In this document: piece by piece, positions 1 to 10,080 of the stretch
How the letters are laid out: every line of letters starts with the position of its first letter
Numbering within the stretch: the stretch's first letter is position 1
Source of the DNA: Sphaeroforma arctica JP610
Taxonomy: Eukaryota; Opisthokonta; Ichthyosporea; Ichthyophonida
Length of the DNA: 20,818 nt
NCBI RefSeq assembly: GCF_001186125.1
Contig: NW_014040387.1
Location: 48,554-69,371 of the forward strand
Direction: 5' to 3'
Program-made: the position numbers and the translations under genes
Notes under the pieces: model-generated
Told to the model about the DNA's origin: nothing
Databases searched by the model: none
What the model saw: only the letters and a program-made list of their open reading frames with translations

Positions 1-168
<168 letters not shown>

Positions 169-436
169 TTTTCCACGTGTATACTAATATACTATGTACA
201 TACACCTATACGTATGTGGATGTGTGCGTATCCATATGTAAAGTCATATATGCTCTATAAGCCAAATCTGTATGTCTTCATATATTATCTATCTACCCAG
301 CTAACCCGCCTCTCAGCTATGTATGCCCCCTATGGCATAAACACATCAACAAACATCCGTAGACCATTCTTTTCCCTACATAAAGTATTCATAACGTATA
401 TTGGGCCTAAGTATTCTCCCCTGTCTACACCTTCAG
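169..436 (+). other. Presumed 3' part of a DPH1 intron
   Basis: This stretch is open in one frame up to the DPH1 exon, but its translation has no resemblance to the amino-terminal part of DPH1. It ends in CTACACCTTCAG, a good 3' splice site directly before conserved coding sequence. I read it as intron. The DPH1 start codon and first exon or exons would then lie beyond the left edge. Confidence 0.6.
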
Positions 437-1105
437 TGGCGCTGCAGTTCCCGGAAGGTCTGCTGATGTTTTCGCTGGTGATAGCTGACATCCTCGAGGA
501 GTTTGCGGGTGTGGAGTGTGTGGTGATGGGTGACGTAACCTACGGTGCGTGCTGTGTGGATGACTTTTCAGCCCGTTCGTTGGGTTGTGACTTTATGATT
601 CACTACGGACACAGCTGTCTGGTACCCATTGATACGACGCTGATCAGGATGCTGTACGTGTTTGTGGATATACAAATCGATATCAAGCACTTTGTGGACT
701 CGGTGAAACACAACTTCAGACCGGGTGCCAACATTGCGCTCGTGTGCACGATACAGTTCTCGACAGCGTTGCAGGTATGTACTTTCTGGTCACGTAGCCC
801 TTTAATTTGCCCTATTTCAGTTCTAAAAAGCCTTTATCGGTTCCGATGGAAGCCATGTGTGGCCACTGAAATAGTTTATAATATTTATGTCCGTATGTAA
901 ATTTTGCAGGGTGCAAGAGAGGCGCTTTCAACCGATTATACGGTAATCATCCCACAAACTAAGCCCCTGTCCCCTGGAGAACTCCTGGGCTGTACTGCAC
1001 CCAGGTTACAGGACAACGACTACATACTCTACTTGGGTGATGGACGCTTTCATTTGGAGTCTATTATGATCATGAACCCAAATATACCAGCATACAGGTA
1101 TATGC

Positions 1106-1177
<72 letters not shown>

Positions 1178-1208
1178 CTATCTATGTATATATATATGTA
1201 TCTATGTA

Positions 1209-1247
<39 letters not shown>

Positions 1248-3700
1248 CAATGGGTGTGAGTGTGTGTCTGGAGTGTGTCCATGTGAAGTTTATCTCGATT
1301 GTATATCCAGACAAGCCTGTGTAAATGCACATGTGTACATATCTATGTAAGGATCTATAGATTTTTCGATTGAGTTTCTGCTTAATCTATCGAATGTCAA
1401 GCACCTAATATAATGGAGAAATCGCAGAGATGCACATGCACGCGTTGACAAGCTACAATCAGTCCTTATATAATGACTGTCATACTCACTCTTACAATCC
1501 GACTATGCTATATTTACATTTGCATTCTTCGCTCACACGCACAAGACTGATAACTCAATTTTACTCACACTCACACTTGCCGCACTTACAGTACTCGCAG
1601 ATAGTATGACACTCACTCACAATGCCTCAATTCGAGTTCAAGTTCAATAACACTCCAATAATATACGTAGGGACTATCTCAATCTCACGAGCAGTTTAGA
1701 ACTCAACAAACCGGTGCAGTTCTGTTTGACATTTTAATGTTGATATCCTCCCTCACGCAATTAAGGAACCTTTACTAACTCATATTTGGATACGAGCATG
1801 CTGTATACGTGTGTATGTGTAAACATAGAGCCATTCTATGCACCTAGGTGTGTATCACAGCGATGAATGATCGCCTTCCCTGAATATGGCACTGTGCGCC
1901 TAGTATACAGTATACACGTCTGTGATGTTCAAGTACATATGTATAGCCCATATATTGGCATTACATAGGTACATCTGCATCGCCCTGTCAGTCACCTGAT
2001 ACATCAGCCAACAGCACATACTCGTGCTCGCTTTCAGTATCTCTTGCACCCAACCCCCCCACCTCCCTCCCTTCCGTATGACTGACACAGATTGCACTGT
2101 TTCCTTCTCTTCTCTTCTCTTCCAGGTATGATCCATATAGCAAGGTGATCAGCATCGAGACATACGACACTGAGCAAATGCACAGCATCCGCCGGGCCGC
2201 GATACGGGAGGCGACGAAGGCGAAGACATTTGGTCTAATTATGGGCACTCTGGGCAGGCAGGGAAGTCCTCAGGTTGTGGACGGGTTGAAGCAGCGTATA
2301 CTCGCTTCAGGGATGAAGTGTGTTGAGATACTTCTCTCGGAAATCATGCCGGGCAAGCTAGCTTGTTTCAAGGATGTCGATGCGTAAGTTCATGATGCTA
2401 TCCGAAGGCTGCTGGCTTATGGAACGGACTTCAATGATTTATGGGTTAGGGTTGCAGCGTTTCCATCTACTATTATGTTGTTTTAGGAGGCTACTTGCTG
2501 TGAATTCGAAATTTTTCAAGGGGGTTGTCAAGGTGTCACATACATTCGGTGGTGACACACATGTATGATAATACATTTGTGCTGTGGTGGTCTCGCTTGC
2601 ATGCTGCACGGGTCGGTAGTATTTAATATATGAAAATTTCTGTACAAGTTCACCCAAAGTTGTGTTCTGATATTTCCACCAACATTATTACATACTTCGT
2701 GTGTGTTGACTAAAAAGGGTCAAGATCATTTACATGCTCTCTGGTGCAACATGGTGACGCAGACTGCAATTGGCGAGTGTCGATCCAGGGCGCCTAAGCT
2801 GATATTGAATATATCACAGTATCGTACTAAACCGTCGGTATTAATTATTACAGCTTTATTCAGATTGCCTGTCCTCGTCTGTCGATTGACTGGGGCTACG
2901 CGTTTGATAAGCCGTTGCTCACCCCTTACGAAGCGTCGGTGGTGTTTGACACTGTCGGCTGGCAATCGATCTACCCGGTATGTCGTAGGATATGTCTTCT
3001 AAGACTTTCTATTGTTATTGCGCCACCAAGGGTTTTGAGGACTGTTTGTCTTTCAGCTATCATCGTTCAACAGTATGGTTGAATCCATTACTATGTGTTT
3101 GCACAATCTATGATTTTGCCGCTCACTAGGTTCAAAGCAGTTTATGGCTAGCAAGTCAGAAATGCTGTCGCGAAGGTCGTCTCGTTTCTCTTACTTTCTT
3201 TCAAATTTGAACAGCAATTCCTTTGCTCCATTGATAAGCATGGCGGCGTCTTTCTTGGTCATAGTGGCTTCTCAATATATAATTGTGTTGGCTGATTTTT
3301 ATCAATGGGTTCCATGGGTTGCTGTAGACAGCAGATGCTGAATACATATATACAATAAGAGCCCCTCCCGGTCTAAATTAGAGGTGGCAATAATGTGTGG
3401 CAATGGTGTTCAAATGTTTGTCGTCTTTCACAGATGGATTTCTATGCGGCGGATTCACTCGGGGATTGGACACCCAACAATCCTGCAAACAAACCGCTAC
3501 CAGTACGGAAGAGCGCACCTTCAGCTGCCAATAAGCATACTACTGGTGTAAGCTTGGGGGCGCAACAGTCGACACTATCGACGACTAGTACTAGCGCGTG
3601 TTGTAAATCGAAACCTGATACAAATGACTTGCACGCCAGAACCGGTTGCTGTACAGACACACAAGATATAGCACAAGGATGTTGTAGTAGCGGTCAATAA
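437..3700 (+). CDS. DPH1: Diphthamide biosynthesis protein 1, five exons, 5' partial
   Basis: Exons are 437-774, 910-1097, 2126-2383, 2854-2977 and 3434-3700; all four complete introns are GT..AG. Together they give about 390 codons ending at TAA 3698-3700. Conserved family motifs appear in order: [92 protein letters not shown], then across the exon 3/4 junction [19 protein letters not shown], and [12 protein letters not shown]. In the family, DPH1 with DPH2 forms a [4Fe-4S] radical enzyme that moves the 3-amino-3-carboxypropyl group of S-adenosylmethionine onto a histidine of EF2, the first step of diphthamide synthesis in the cytosol. The three cluster cysteines are present, at codons 550-552, 991-993 and 2870-2872. 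Human DPH1 is about 440 residues, so some 60-90 amino-terminal residues are off the window. The last 36 residues hold three Cys-Cys pairs. Identification is very secure; exact splice sites are inferred from frame and homology. Confidence 0.96.
1105..1247. repeat. (TA)n/(TATC)n microsatellite in DPH1 intron 2
   Basis: Directly after the 5' splice site at 1098 come about 65 bases of pure AT dinucleotide, then mixed TATC/TATG tetranucleotides, then a second AT run to about 1247. It sits only a few bases inside the intron. Reading frames made by the repeat (tyrosine/isoleucine alternation) are not genes. Confidence 0.93.
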
Positions 3701-3701
3701 A
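3696..3701 (+). terminator. AATAAA poly(A) signal overlapping the DPH1 stop codon
   Basis: The canonical hexamer AATAAA spans the TAA stop at 3698-3700, so the 3' untranslated region could be very short. A weaker AATAAG follows at 3736. Use of either is inferred from sequence only. Confidence 0.55.
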
Positions 3702-3736
3702 GCGCATGTGTCATAAGTTTTTACTGAAGTTCTACA

Positions 3737-3756
3737 ATAAGAGATTCACCTCTTAT
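3737..3756 (+). other. Perfect hairpin downstream of DPH1
   Basis: ATAAGAG (3737-3743) is the exact reverse complement of CTCTTAT (3750-3756), separated by a 6-base loop ATTCAC. It lies about 36 bases after the stop codon and would fall in the 3' untranslated region or just past the cleavage site. It does not match the histone stem-loop consensus. Function is unknown. Confidence 0.5.
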
Positions 3757-4464
3757 CCCTGCGCCTTTGTTGTCGACATTTGGAAACTTTGTCCGAATAT
3801 CTTCTTCAAGATGGAGGCTGTACATAACTTTTAAAGTGCCTTGTGGCTAGTTTTTTATTCAAGAAGAATGTGTAGATGCTCTCGGGGCCAGAATGCCTTG
3901 CCGATATTGCAACCTGTAGTTGCCGGCGTCAAATTATGTGTGGATTACTGTTTGCACCGAACGCTACAGTAGGAAAGTGGGTGGCTATTTTTCCAGCAAC
4001 ATAAATACGCAGAATTAAAATAAGTTGGCCTGTCTGAAGCTGAGAACATCAGACCGGTCAAGGTGCTCCGGAGATCGAAAACCGGACGAGATCGGCAAAG
4101 TTCGACCATGAAGAGCGGAGAGATGAGATACTGAAGTTAAAATACGAACATTTTCTCAATACTTGCATGGTCTTGCATGGTCTGATATTTCACAAATGGT
4201 GTTTGTTTATGTTTTTGTAAGCCTACTTTTTGTAGCTTTCCACTGGCAGTCTGGTTGGCAATGACAGGTTGCGGAATATGTGATAGCGTATCCCCTGCGC
4301 CTTGTTCTTGAGTTGCATCTTGTATCTCGAACGTCCGCCTTAATAGGCAACACAGATTACCCTCTGTCGGTTTGTTCTGTCATTATACTCTTCGCCTGGG
4401 GTGGGTTCTGATCTTCAACGCTTATTCAATATGAAATGGTACTTGAACCCAGCCTCCAAAACTA
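3757..4464. other. No gene recognised (DPH1 flank and 3' edge of the first retroelement)
   Basis: No long open frame or known domain is visible on either strand. A 10-base unit CTTGCATGGT is duplicated in tandem at about 4162-4181. Part of this stretch may be the 3' end or LTR of the minus-strand element that starts at 4465, but I could not match it to the other side of that element. Confidence 0.5.
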
Positions 4465-4674
4465 CTATGCGGCAAGCAACATTAAGAACACTTGACTGTT
4501 GGTGGTGAATTCTTCGAGCTCGCTAGCCTTCTTGACTAAGCCAATTAGTTCATCACTGACCGAGTTAGGATTTTCGGGGGCTATAGTCCCATCAAGGTTA
4601 CGGACAAAATACCCGTTGCCCTCCTTGCTTGCTATCTTGTATGATCCTCCGTATGGTGCTGTCATTTTATTCAT
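4465..4674 (-). pseudogene. Integrase carboxyl-terminal part of element 1
   Basis: The translation contains APYGGSYKIASKEGNGYFVR followed by NLDGTIAPENPN. It matches the small beta-barrel end of Ty3/Gypsy integrases (family pattern GPYxVxxxxxxxYxVxxxDG), then an acidic tail. It is the last recognisable part of element 1. I did not recognise a complete integrase core nearby. Confidence 0.7.
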
Positions 4675-4839
4675 CTCGCCTGACCATTGTGTATGTGCTA
4701 ATTGAGGTTGAATGTGTCTTGGTGTACTCTTGATAACCTGTCAGCAACTTCATTGTCTTTGCCTGGCACGTGTATGATGGTGAAGTGATGATGAATTTTT
4801 TTTGCTATTCAGTTTGCGAGCATGGGATGCAGTGTTTGT

Positions 4840-5130
4840 TGCTTGTTCATCTGACATAACGCTTTGTGATCTGTCCACAATGCTATATCACCTCTTTTGA
4901 TTTATTCTGAAAAGTGATCTAGGCTGTATACCAGCGCTAGTAGCTCTTTTGTGTTTGTCCCATATCTCTGTTGTGCAGGGTTTAGGCCATTTGAGTAATA
5001 GAGTATATCTCCTCTGACTCCATCTACGATTTGGAACAGATACGTCACTTGCGCCATTTATGATCTGAAACGGTACTCCAACTACTGGGTACGCCAATGT
5101 TGCTGAGCATGCAATGGCATCTCTGAGTTC
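4840..5130 (-). pseudogene. RNase H region of element 1
   Basis: The minus strand reads AYPVVGVPFQIINGASDVSV, which matches the start of retroelement RNase H (family pattern PFxxxTDASxxxxG). A segment ALWTDHKAL further along corresponds to the family's TDHKAL motif. It lies directly after RT in the expected order. Fossil, with some breaks. Confidence 0.7.
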
Positions 5131-5312
5131 TTCCTATTTCTTAATGAGCTCAGGTGTCCAAAGATTGGCTACATTCTGACTCATTTTTCCTTCCATGAGA
5201 TTGCGGAAGTGTTTCGTTATGTATGCAAACTGAGGTATGTGGTCTCGCATGTAGTTTGCGCGTCCGACTGCTCGATGTAGGTCATGTTTGGTTCTTGGCA
5301 GTGGTCAGTCAA

Positions 5313-5960
5313 TCATGCGTTTTGTTTTTCAGGGTCTGTTTTGAGCCCTTTTGTTGTAACTTTGATGCCTAGTATATTGACTGTCTTGACTGCAAACGCA
5401 CACTTGTTGTGATTCAGCCTGAAGTTGGCAGCGTCAAGTCTACTGATGACTTCACGTAGTGGTTGTCTATGTTCTTCTTCTGTCATACTGGCAATGACTA
5501 TGTCGTCCACATATACTTGTACTCCAATAATGTCAATGAGGAGGTTGGCCATCACTCGTTAAAGGTGTGCTGTTAGCGAGTGTAGTCCAAATGGAGCTGA
5601 CTTGAACGAGTATTGTGCCCCTTTCCATGAAAAAGTAAAGAAGTGTTGGCTATTTTCGTGTGCACGAAGGTGGTAGAAGAATCCTGTCAAGTCCAATTCG
5701 GAAAAGAATTTTGCACCTTTTAGGTTGTGGAGTGCTTCCTTTATTTTCGGTAATACGAATTTGTCTTGTTCATGTTGATATTTGACTTCTCTTGAGTCTA
5801 AACATGTGCGTACTTGCTTTAACAGATCCGTCTGTTCAAAGTCCCCTGTGGATAGTAAAGGTAGATTTACTTGTGTGGGTGTTGTTCGTGTATATGTGGC
5901 TGAGCTTGGCCCATTTTCGAACATCGTCATCTGTTTGTGGTATGTACTTGGGTGGAACAA
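5313..5960 (-). pseudogene. Reverse transcriptase of element 1
   Basis: Recognisable RT motifs in order on the minus strand are LPKIKEALHNLKGAKFFSEL then DLTGFFYHLRA (the palm segment with the first catalytic Asp), FTFSWKGAQYSFKSAPFGLH (the segment before the active site), and YVDDIVIAS, the YxDD-type catalytic box. HRQPLREVISRLDAANFRLN and KCAFAVKTVNILGIKVT follow, typical of Ty3/Gypsy RT. A linker rich in Glu and Ser lies upstream, between protease and RT. Fossil. Confidence 0.88.
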
Positions 5961-6149
5961 AGTTCACTTTAGCGTGACGAATGTTCTTGGCTTTGACCTC
6001 CTGACTTGGTATCTCCACTACTGATCCTGATAGATTGCTGTGGACATATGGTGGGATCTGACCGTTCTGGTCTGACAAGTCGGAGAGTGATTCTCTGAAT
6101 CCTTCTTGTTCATGCTCAGGGCCTTCTTCTGTGGTGTGAGAAGTGATTC

Positions 6150-6494
6150 TCATCTGGCATCTGTTGGTATGAGTGGATTGATTATCCCCGCTAGATATAT
6201 GCCTAAGTATGGTGGAATGTCCATACCTAATGCAATTGGTGATCTCTTGTCTGGGAGGTCGAGTACCTCAAAGCAGTTTGAAGTTTTTCTACCGCCGTAA
6301 TTTTTATCATATACTTCTGTGGAACCTATGCGTTGTACTCGTGCATCTGATTGTGCTAGCTGTATGTACCCAGGTTGTGCTTTTACGGACAAGTATAGTT
6401 CAGTTACTACAGTGCGATCCATACATGAGCGTTGTGCTTCTGAATCTACTAGTGCGTTGTATGTGATGCTATTGATTTGTATGTCTATGTGCAA
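6150..6494 (-). pseudogene. Retropepsin-like aspartic protease of element 1
   Basis: The stretch shows the retropepsin layout. A beta-rich start leads to an ALVDS-type active-site segment followed by RSCMDRTVV, and the distal hydrophobic segment SPIALGMDIPPYLG corresponds to the family's ILGMDWL-type motif. About 115 codons is the usual size of a retroelement protease. It lies between Gag and reverse transcriptase, as in Ty3/Gypsy elements. Part of a broken element; no activity is implied. Confidence 0.7.
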
Positions 6495-6736
6495 TCATTG
6501 GTCTCGTGGGTTAAGAAGTAAAGAAATGGGTGTGTAAGCAATATCATTTGCATTTACTAACAACGTTTATTCATCAGTGTGTGTATTCACAATATATACT
6601 ATGTTTATCATGTTAGCTTCCGACCACCAAGCTTTTCATAGTTCCTCATCCATCTCCTGCACCTTGTTGCCATTTGTAATAGCCAACTGGTCGATATGGT
6701 TGGGTTGAGGTTGCTGCGCTGCTCGAACTGCTGCTT

Positions 6737-7042
6737 TCAGATGGTTGCTTTCGTCTTTCTTGGGGCACAAACTGAATGTATGTGGGGAAGGGTCCATACC
6801 TCAGTGTGGGCAAGGTCTTGGTCCTCGTGGTGTTGGGGCGTGAGTACCCTGTCTATAGGACCGTCTCTACCTTGTCTTCCTTGTTGTCCACCACCTTTAA
6901 GCTGGTCCTCCCCTCTGGGTGGACCCCCTGAAGGTATGTCCACTCGTGGACGAGTGACTCTCTGGTCGGGGACGGGTGCGGTTCTCGCTCGCTTGTTGTC
7001 ACGTTTGCGATTAGCCTGTGTTATAGTTGCTTGTCTGCTCAT
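6737..7042 (-). pseudogene. Nucleocapsid-like basic stretch of element 1
   Basis: The open stretch begins MSRQATITQANRKRDNKRAR and is rich in Arg, Lys, Gly, Pro and Gln, as expected of the nucleic-acid-binding end of Gag. A clear CCHC knuckle was not seen. It lies between the Gag frame and the protease. Fossil; assignment is by position and composition. Confidence 0.45.
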
Positions 7043-7071
7043 GTCTTCAGTGAGTTCATGGAATACTTTTC

Positions 7072-8223
7072 TTATATGTCAGACAAGTGTCCACTGCTAC
7101 CATCAGGCTTTGTTTGAGCCTTGATCAGTCTATCTGTTTCAGCTTGCAGTCCGTACATGACTAGTGCTTGGGAACGGGATGCTTTGAGGAATTGCCTATT
7201 AATGGACTCTCTCTCAGTGCCCTTGTATCGCTTCTCTAACTCAAACATTGTGCGGCGCAATCGTGCTCCTCGTACTTCAACATTCATGCGAGTGTCATAG
7301 AAGTCGTTGAGCCACTTCTCTAGTAGATAGTATACTAGGGTGCGACGCAGGTTGTCAATGATCAATATATTGTCTTCCACATCAGTGAAGTCTTTCCAAA
7401 GCTGTTTAGAACTACGTATATTTTTGAGTGCAGTGTGCGATACCTCCGTTGCGTCTGTCTGTCTGAGCAATTCTTGTACGAGTGATAGGTACTGTACTAC
7501 TGACATGTTTGTGCTCGCGAACAAGTCTTTTGCTACAGATACAAACTCAATTTTATCACGACTGTCAGCCATGCTGACGTACTTGTGTGTTGGCCACTTG
7601 GGGTTCTCACTCATCTTGAGTAGCTTGTTCATCTTTGGTTCTGAGATTTCATCCCCTACATGAGATCTAATTAGAGTTAGCTCGCTCATAAAGCCACTGA
7701 TTGCAATACACTCATCGTAATCACTTTTATCACCGTCCTTCATAGCTTTATTGTGTAGCTCTGACAACCACTGATCTAGTACTGGTATCAATCTGTTGGG
7801 TTGTTGGGTGTAAACTGCCTTGCGGAGTTTGTGGAGTGCTCGTATATCAATGGGGTCGTCCGCCTTTTGTGCATACAACTTGTCCACTAGTATATCTACA
7901 ATGTAGTCATTGCCGTCATAGGTGGTTTTGTTAATGGCTATGTTATACTTACTCATTGCTGGCTCTAATGGAGCTCTTGCTGGTGTGGGCTCATCGTCCA
8001 TGTGCATCGCTCCTTCTCCATTGTGTGGAGTAGAGGTGCGTAAGGAGACCTGGGAGACTAGCATTGTGTCAGTTTGTACTGGTCTTGTTCTGGCAGTACG
8101 ACATATGCTCCCACGTGTGTGCCCACGAGTTGAGCTCACTTGTGTGCGTAGACTCCTTCTTGCTGCTCGTGTTCTTTGGTAGGGCGCAGACGTCTTTGAC
8201 TGATATGCTTGTCCAGTGTACAT
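7072..8223 (-). CDS. Gag-like polyprotein of element 1
   Basis: This 383-codon open frame is the longest in the window. It begins with a basic, Arg/Ser/Thr-rich segment (about residues 1-60), passes through a short acidic linker, and continues as a mostly helical, charged region (about 90-380) without transmembrane segments. No cysteine-histidine knuckle is visible in it. Its place directly upstream of a basic stretch and a retropepsin, all on the same strand, identifies it as the capsid-bearing Gag of the element. The sequence itself does not resemble a Gag I can name, so the assignment rests on position and general character. The start ATG at 8223 is the first in frame and was taken as given. 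Confidence 0.7.
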   Translation of the reverse strand: MYTGQAYQSKTSAPYQRTRAARRSLRTQVSSTRGHTRGSICRTARTRPVQTDTMLVSQVSLRTSTPHNGEGAMHMDDEPTPARAPLEPAMSKYNIAINKTTYDGNDYIVDILVDKLYAQKADDPIDIRALHKLRKAVYTQQPNRLIPVLDQWLSELHNKAMKDGDKSDYDECIAISGFMSELTLIRSHVGDEISEPKMNKLLKMSENPKWPTHKYVSMADSRDKIEFVSVAKDLFASTNMSVVQYLSLVQELLRQTDATEVSHTALKNIRSSKQLWKDFTDVEDNILIIDNLRRTLVYYLLEKWLNDFYDTRMNVEVRGARLRRTMFELEKRYKGTERESINRQFLKASRSQALVMYGLQAETDRLIKAQTKPDGSSGHLSDI

Positions 8224-8436
8224 TGCAATTTAGAGTTCTTGTCGCGTGATGTGCGCGTAGTGTGCTATTTTCCGTTATTCTCTAGCTTCAATAAACTCTT
8301 TCTATAAGTCCACACGTTTTTATATAGTAAAAATCAGTAGTTCACCTTTATGTTGGGCCTCTTTGTGGTGTTCAGTGTAGTAGTCTGATGTAGTGTCTTG
8401 CACTTGATCTGCTCAACTTGACGTTCTCTGTGACAC

Positions 8437-8582
8437 CTGGGTTTATGTTGAGAGTTTTTGGGGTTAATATATACACTTTGGTTTATCTCGGTTTATTCGT
8501 TAACTTATGACACACTTGGTTTCTTGTGTGAACCCAGTTTATCGTGTTGACAACCTTGGTTTTTGGTTTGTATTTCGGTTAC
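8437..8582. repeat. Cluster of GGTTT motifs
   Basis: Within about 145 bases the plus strand carries repeated (T)TGGTTT and close variants such as GGGTTTAT, TTGGTTTAT, CGGTTTAT, TTGGTTTCT, CAGTTTATC, TTGGTTTTT and TTGGTTTGT. On the element's sense strand these read AAACC. Spacing is irregular (roughly 7 to 40 bases), so it is a motif cluster, not a strict tandem array. Confidence 0.45.
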
Positions 8583-9112
8583 TATTAATTTATATTTGTC
8601 TCGTGACAATGTACCGCACTTCTTTGATTTAGGTAGTTGTTTGAGTAATGGTGTCTTGTGGCCTAATGTCTGACCGTATGTGTTTGTGAATATGAATTAT
8701 ACGTCACTCCATTACTTGTAGTCTGTCTGTGTCTGTCTTTGTTGACCGTTGTATTCGTTGTTTATCCAACATGTATCGATCATGCGGAATGGATTGTTCC
8801 GGTTTGCTTCTACTTGTGGTATTATGTCGAGATGTTGTTTCTCTTTTGTCTTCGATTGCAGTGTGAAGTCGGCATGAAGTGTCTTGTTTGTAAGAGGCTT
8901 CTTCGTAGTTTCACTTTTTGTTTTCTATTGTACATTTTTAAAATAATAATAATTTATGTACTGGTTTATTGTATTGTGATGTGTAATCTTGCTTGACCTG
9001 GTGCCTTGTTTTTTAGTATATGAATGTGTTGTGTGATCTCAATGTTATCCTTCGATCTTGCTCTTGTACGCTAATTCACGTATTGGTGTGTTTGTTTTTC
9101 TTACCTGTATTG

Positions 9113-9600
9113 TCTCTGGAGTTGAGATTTAAGTGTCTTATTTGTGTTTCACTAAGATTGTCTCTGATATGGAGATGTTAAGTGATGCTAGTTTTGATTT
9201 GCGAAATTGGTTGTTTATTTCGTGATATTGGCTCTTGTGTTATTTGAATGTGAGTGTTTCATGACATGTGTGTTATTGTACTTTTTACTTCAGTTCTCTG
9301 AAGTGGAGATGTATTTCCCACTTTATGTCTTTCCTTGGTCTTGGTTGTGTTGATGTGGATATGTACTTCATTAACTCATGCATGCATATGTGCTCTAATC
9401 TTGTTGTGTGGCCTGTGTATATCCGATTTGCTGAATCTCAGTGTATGGCTCATTTATTCTTGGCTCGTTCGATTAATTATCTATGATGTGTGTCTATTGT
9501 AGATTTATTGCTGCTCTGTTATCTCTTGTGTTCGCGTAGCGTACCTCTGGATTTGAGGTTTATCGTCTGAATTTTAGTGATGCTTAAGATCTCAATTTTA
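9113..9600. repeat. Dispersed degenerate TCTCTG-N4-KGAGAT motif
   Basis: Three good copies are seen: TCTCTGGAGTTGAGATTTAA at 9113, TCTCTGATATGGAGATGTTA at 9161 and TCTCTGAAGTGGAGATGTAT at 9295. A weaker copy near 9544 reads CCTCTGGATTTGAGGTTTAT. The first two continue into TAAGTG, and the second and fourth are followed by GTGATGCT. They look like remnants of an old repeated unit of uneven spacing. Confidence 0.4.
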
Positions 9601-10010
9601 TCTGATGTACAATTGCAATTGTTCTCTGATCTATTCTCAACTTGTCAGGTCTTTTATATTCGAGTTATTATCTTCGACTACTATTTTATGCCATTCCAAG
9701 TTGTAAGTGTCTAAGGTACAATATCGATTTCGATGTCGTGTTTTGTCTCAGTATTGATTCTGATGATATGTATAATTTCGAGATATTTATAAGTTGCCGC
9801 CTCGTTTGCGTTACCACGATGTCTTGCTATTTCTATTTGGCTTCGGGTCGTGTGTAACCTTCTCTATCTCTATGAACAATGTGTTGGAGATATTAAATCT
9901 TTTGTATATACGATTCTCTGTGTAACCGAGCCGTTGTGTGGTGTCCTGGTGGTGAGGATATTCTTTTGTCTGTTTGCGATCACAGGTTTCAGTACTAGAA
10001 CTTTTGTCTC

Positions 10011-10080
10011 CAATATTGATACTATACTCACCTTGACACTGTCCCCAATATTGATATTATATTCACCTTGACACTTTCCA
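10011..10080. repeat. Tandem repeat, 2 x 35 bp
   Basis: Units 10011-10045 and 10046-10080 share CAATATTGATA, then CTCACCTTGACACT or TTCACCTTGACACT. They differ at about five positions, all three within the body being C to T. It lies in the T-rich block. Confidence 0.8.

Larger units (their letters stand above)
4465..8250 (-). mobile_element. Ty3/Gypsy-type LTR retrotransposon fossil (element 1)
   Basis: Read on the minus strand, the parts occur as gag (8223-7072), a basic nucleocapsid-like stretch (about 7042-6737), an aspartic protease (6494-6150), reverse transcriptase (about 5960-5313), RNase H (about 5130-4840) and an integrase carboxyl end (4674-4465). Integrase after RT/RNase H is the Ty3/Gypsy order, not the Ty1/Copia order. 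The element is broken, with several breaks across pol, while gag remains long and open, which suggests moderate rather than great age. No LTR pair was recognised; the 5' side may extend to about 10480. It lies downstream of DPH1 in the opposite orientation. Confidence 0.88.

Noticed and set aside
1106-1324. Tyrosine/isoleucine-repeat open frame
   Set aside because: It is the translation of an AT microsatellite inside DPH1 intron 2.
3144-3341. 65-codon frame with a hydrophobic middle ([15 protein letters not shown]...)
   Set aside because: It lies wholly inside DPH1 intron 4, has no recognised family and no independent gene signals.
5782-6537. Plus-strand open frames within 5782-6537
   Set aside because: They are antisense shadows of the protease and reverse transcriptase parts of element 1.
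8739-10071. Series of hydrophobic open frames on the plus strand that look like membrane proteins
   Set aside because: T-rich sequence yields Phe/Leu/Val/Cys-rich translations by composition alone; no conserved motif or consistent frame is present.
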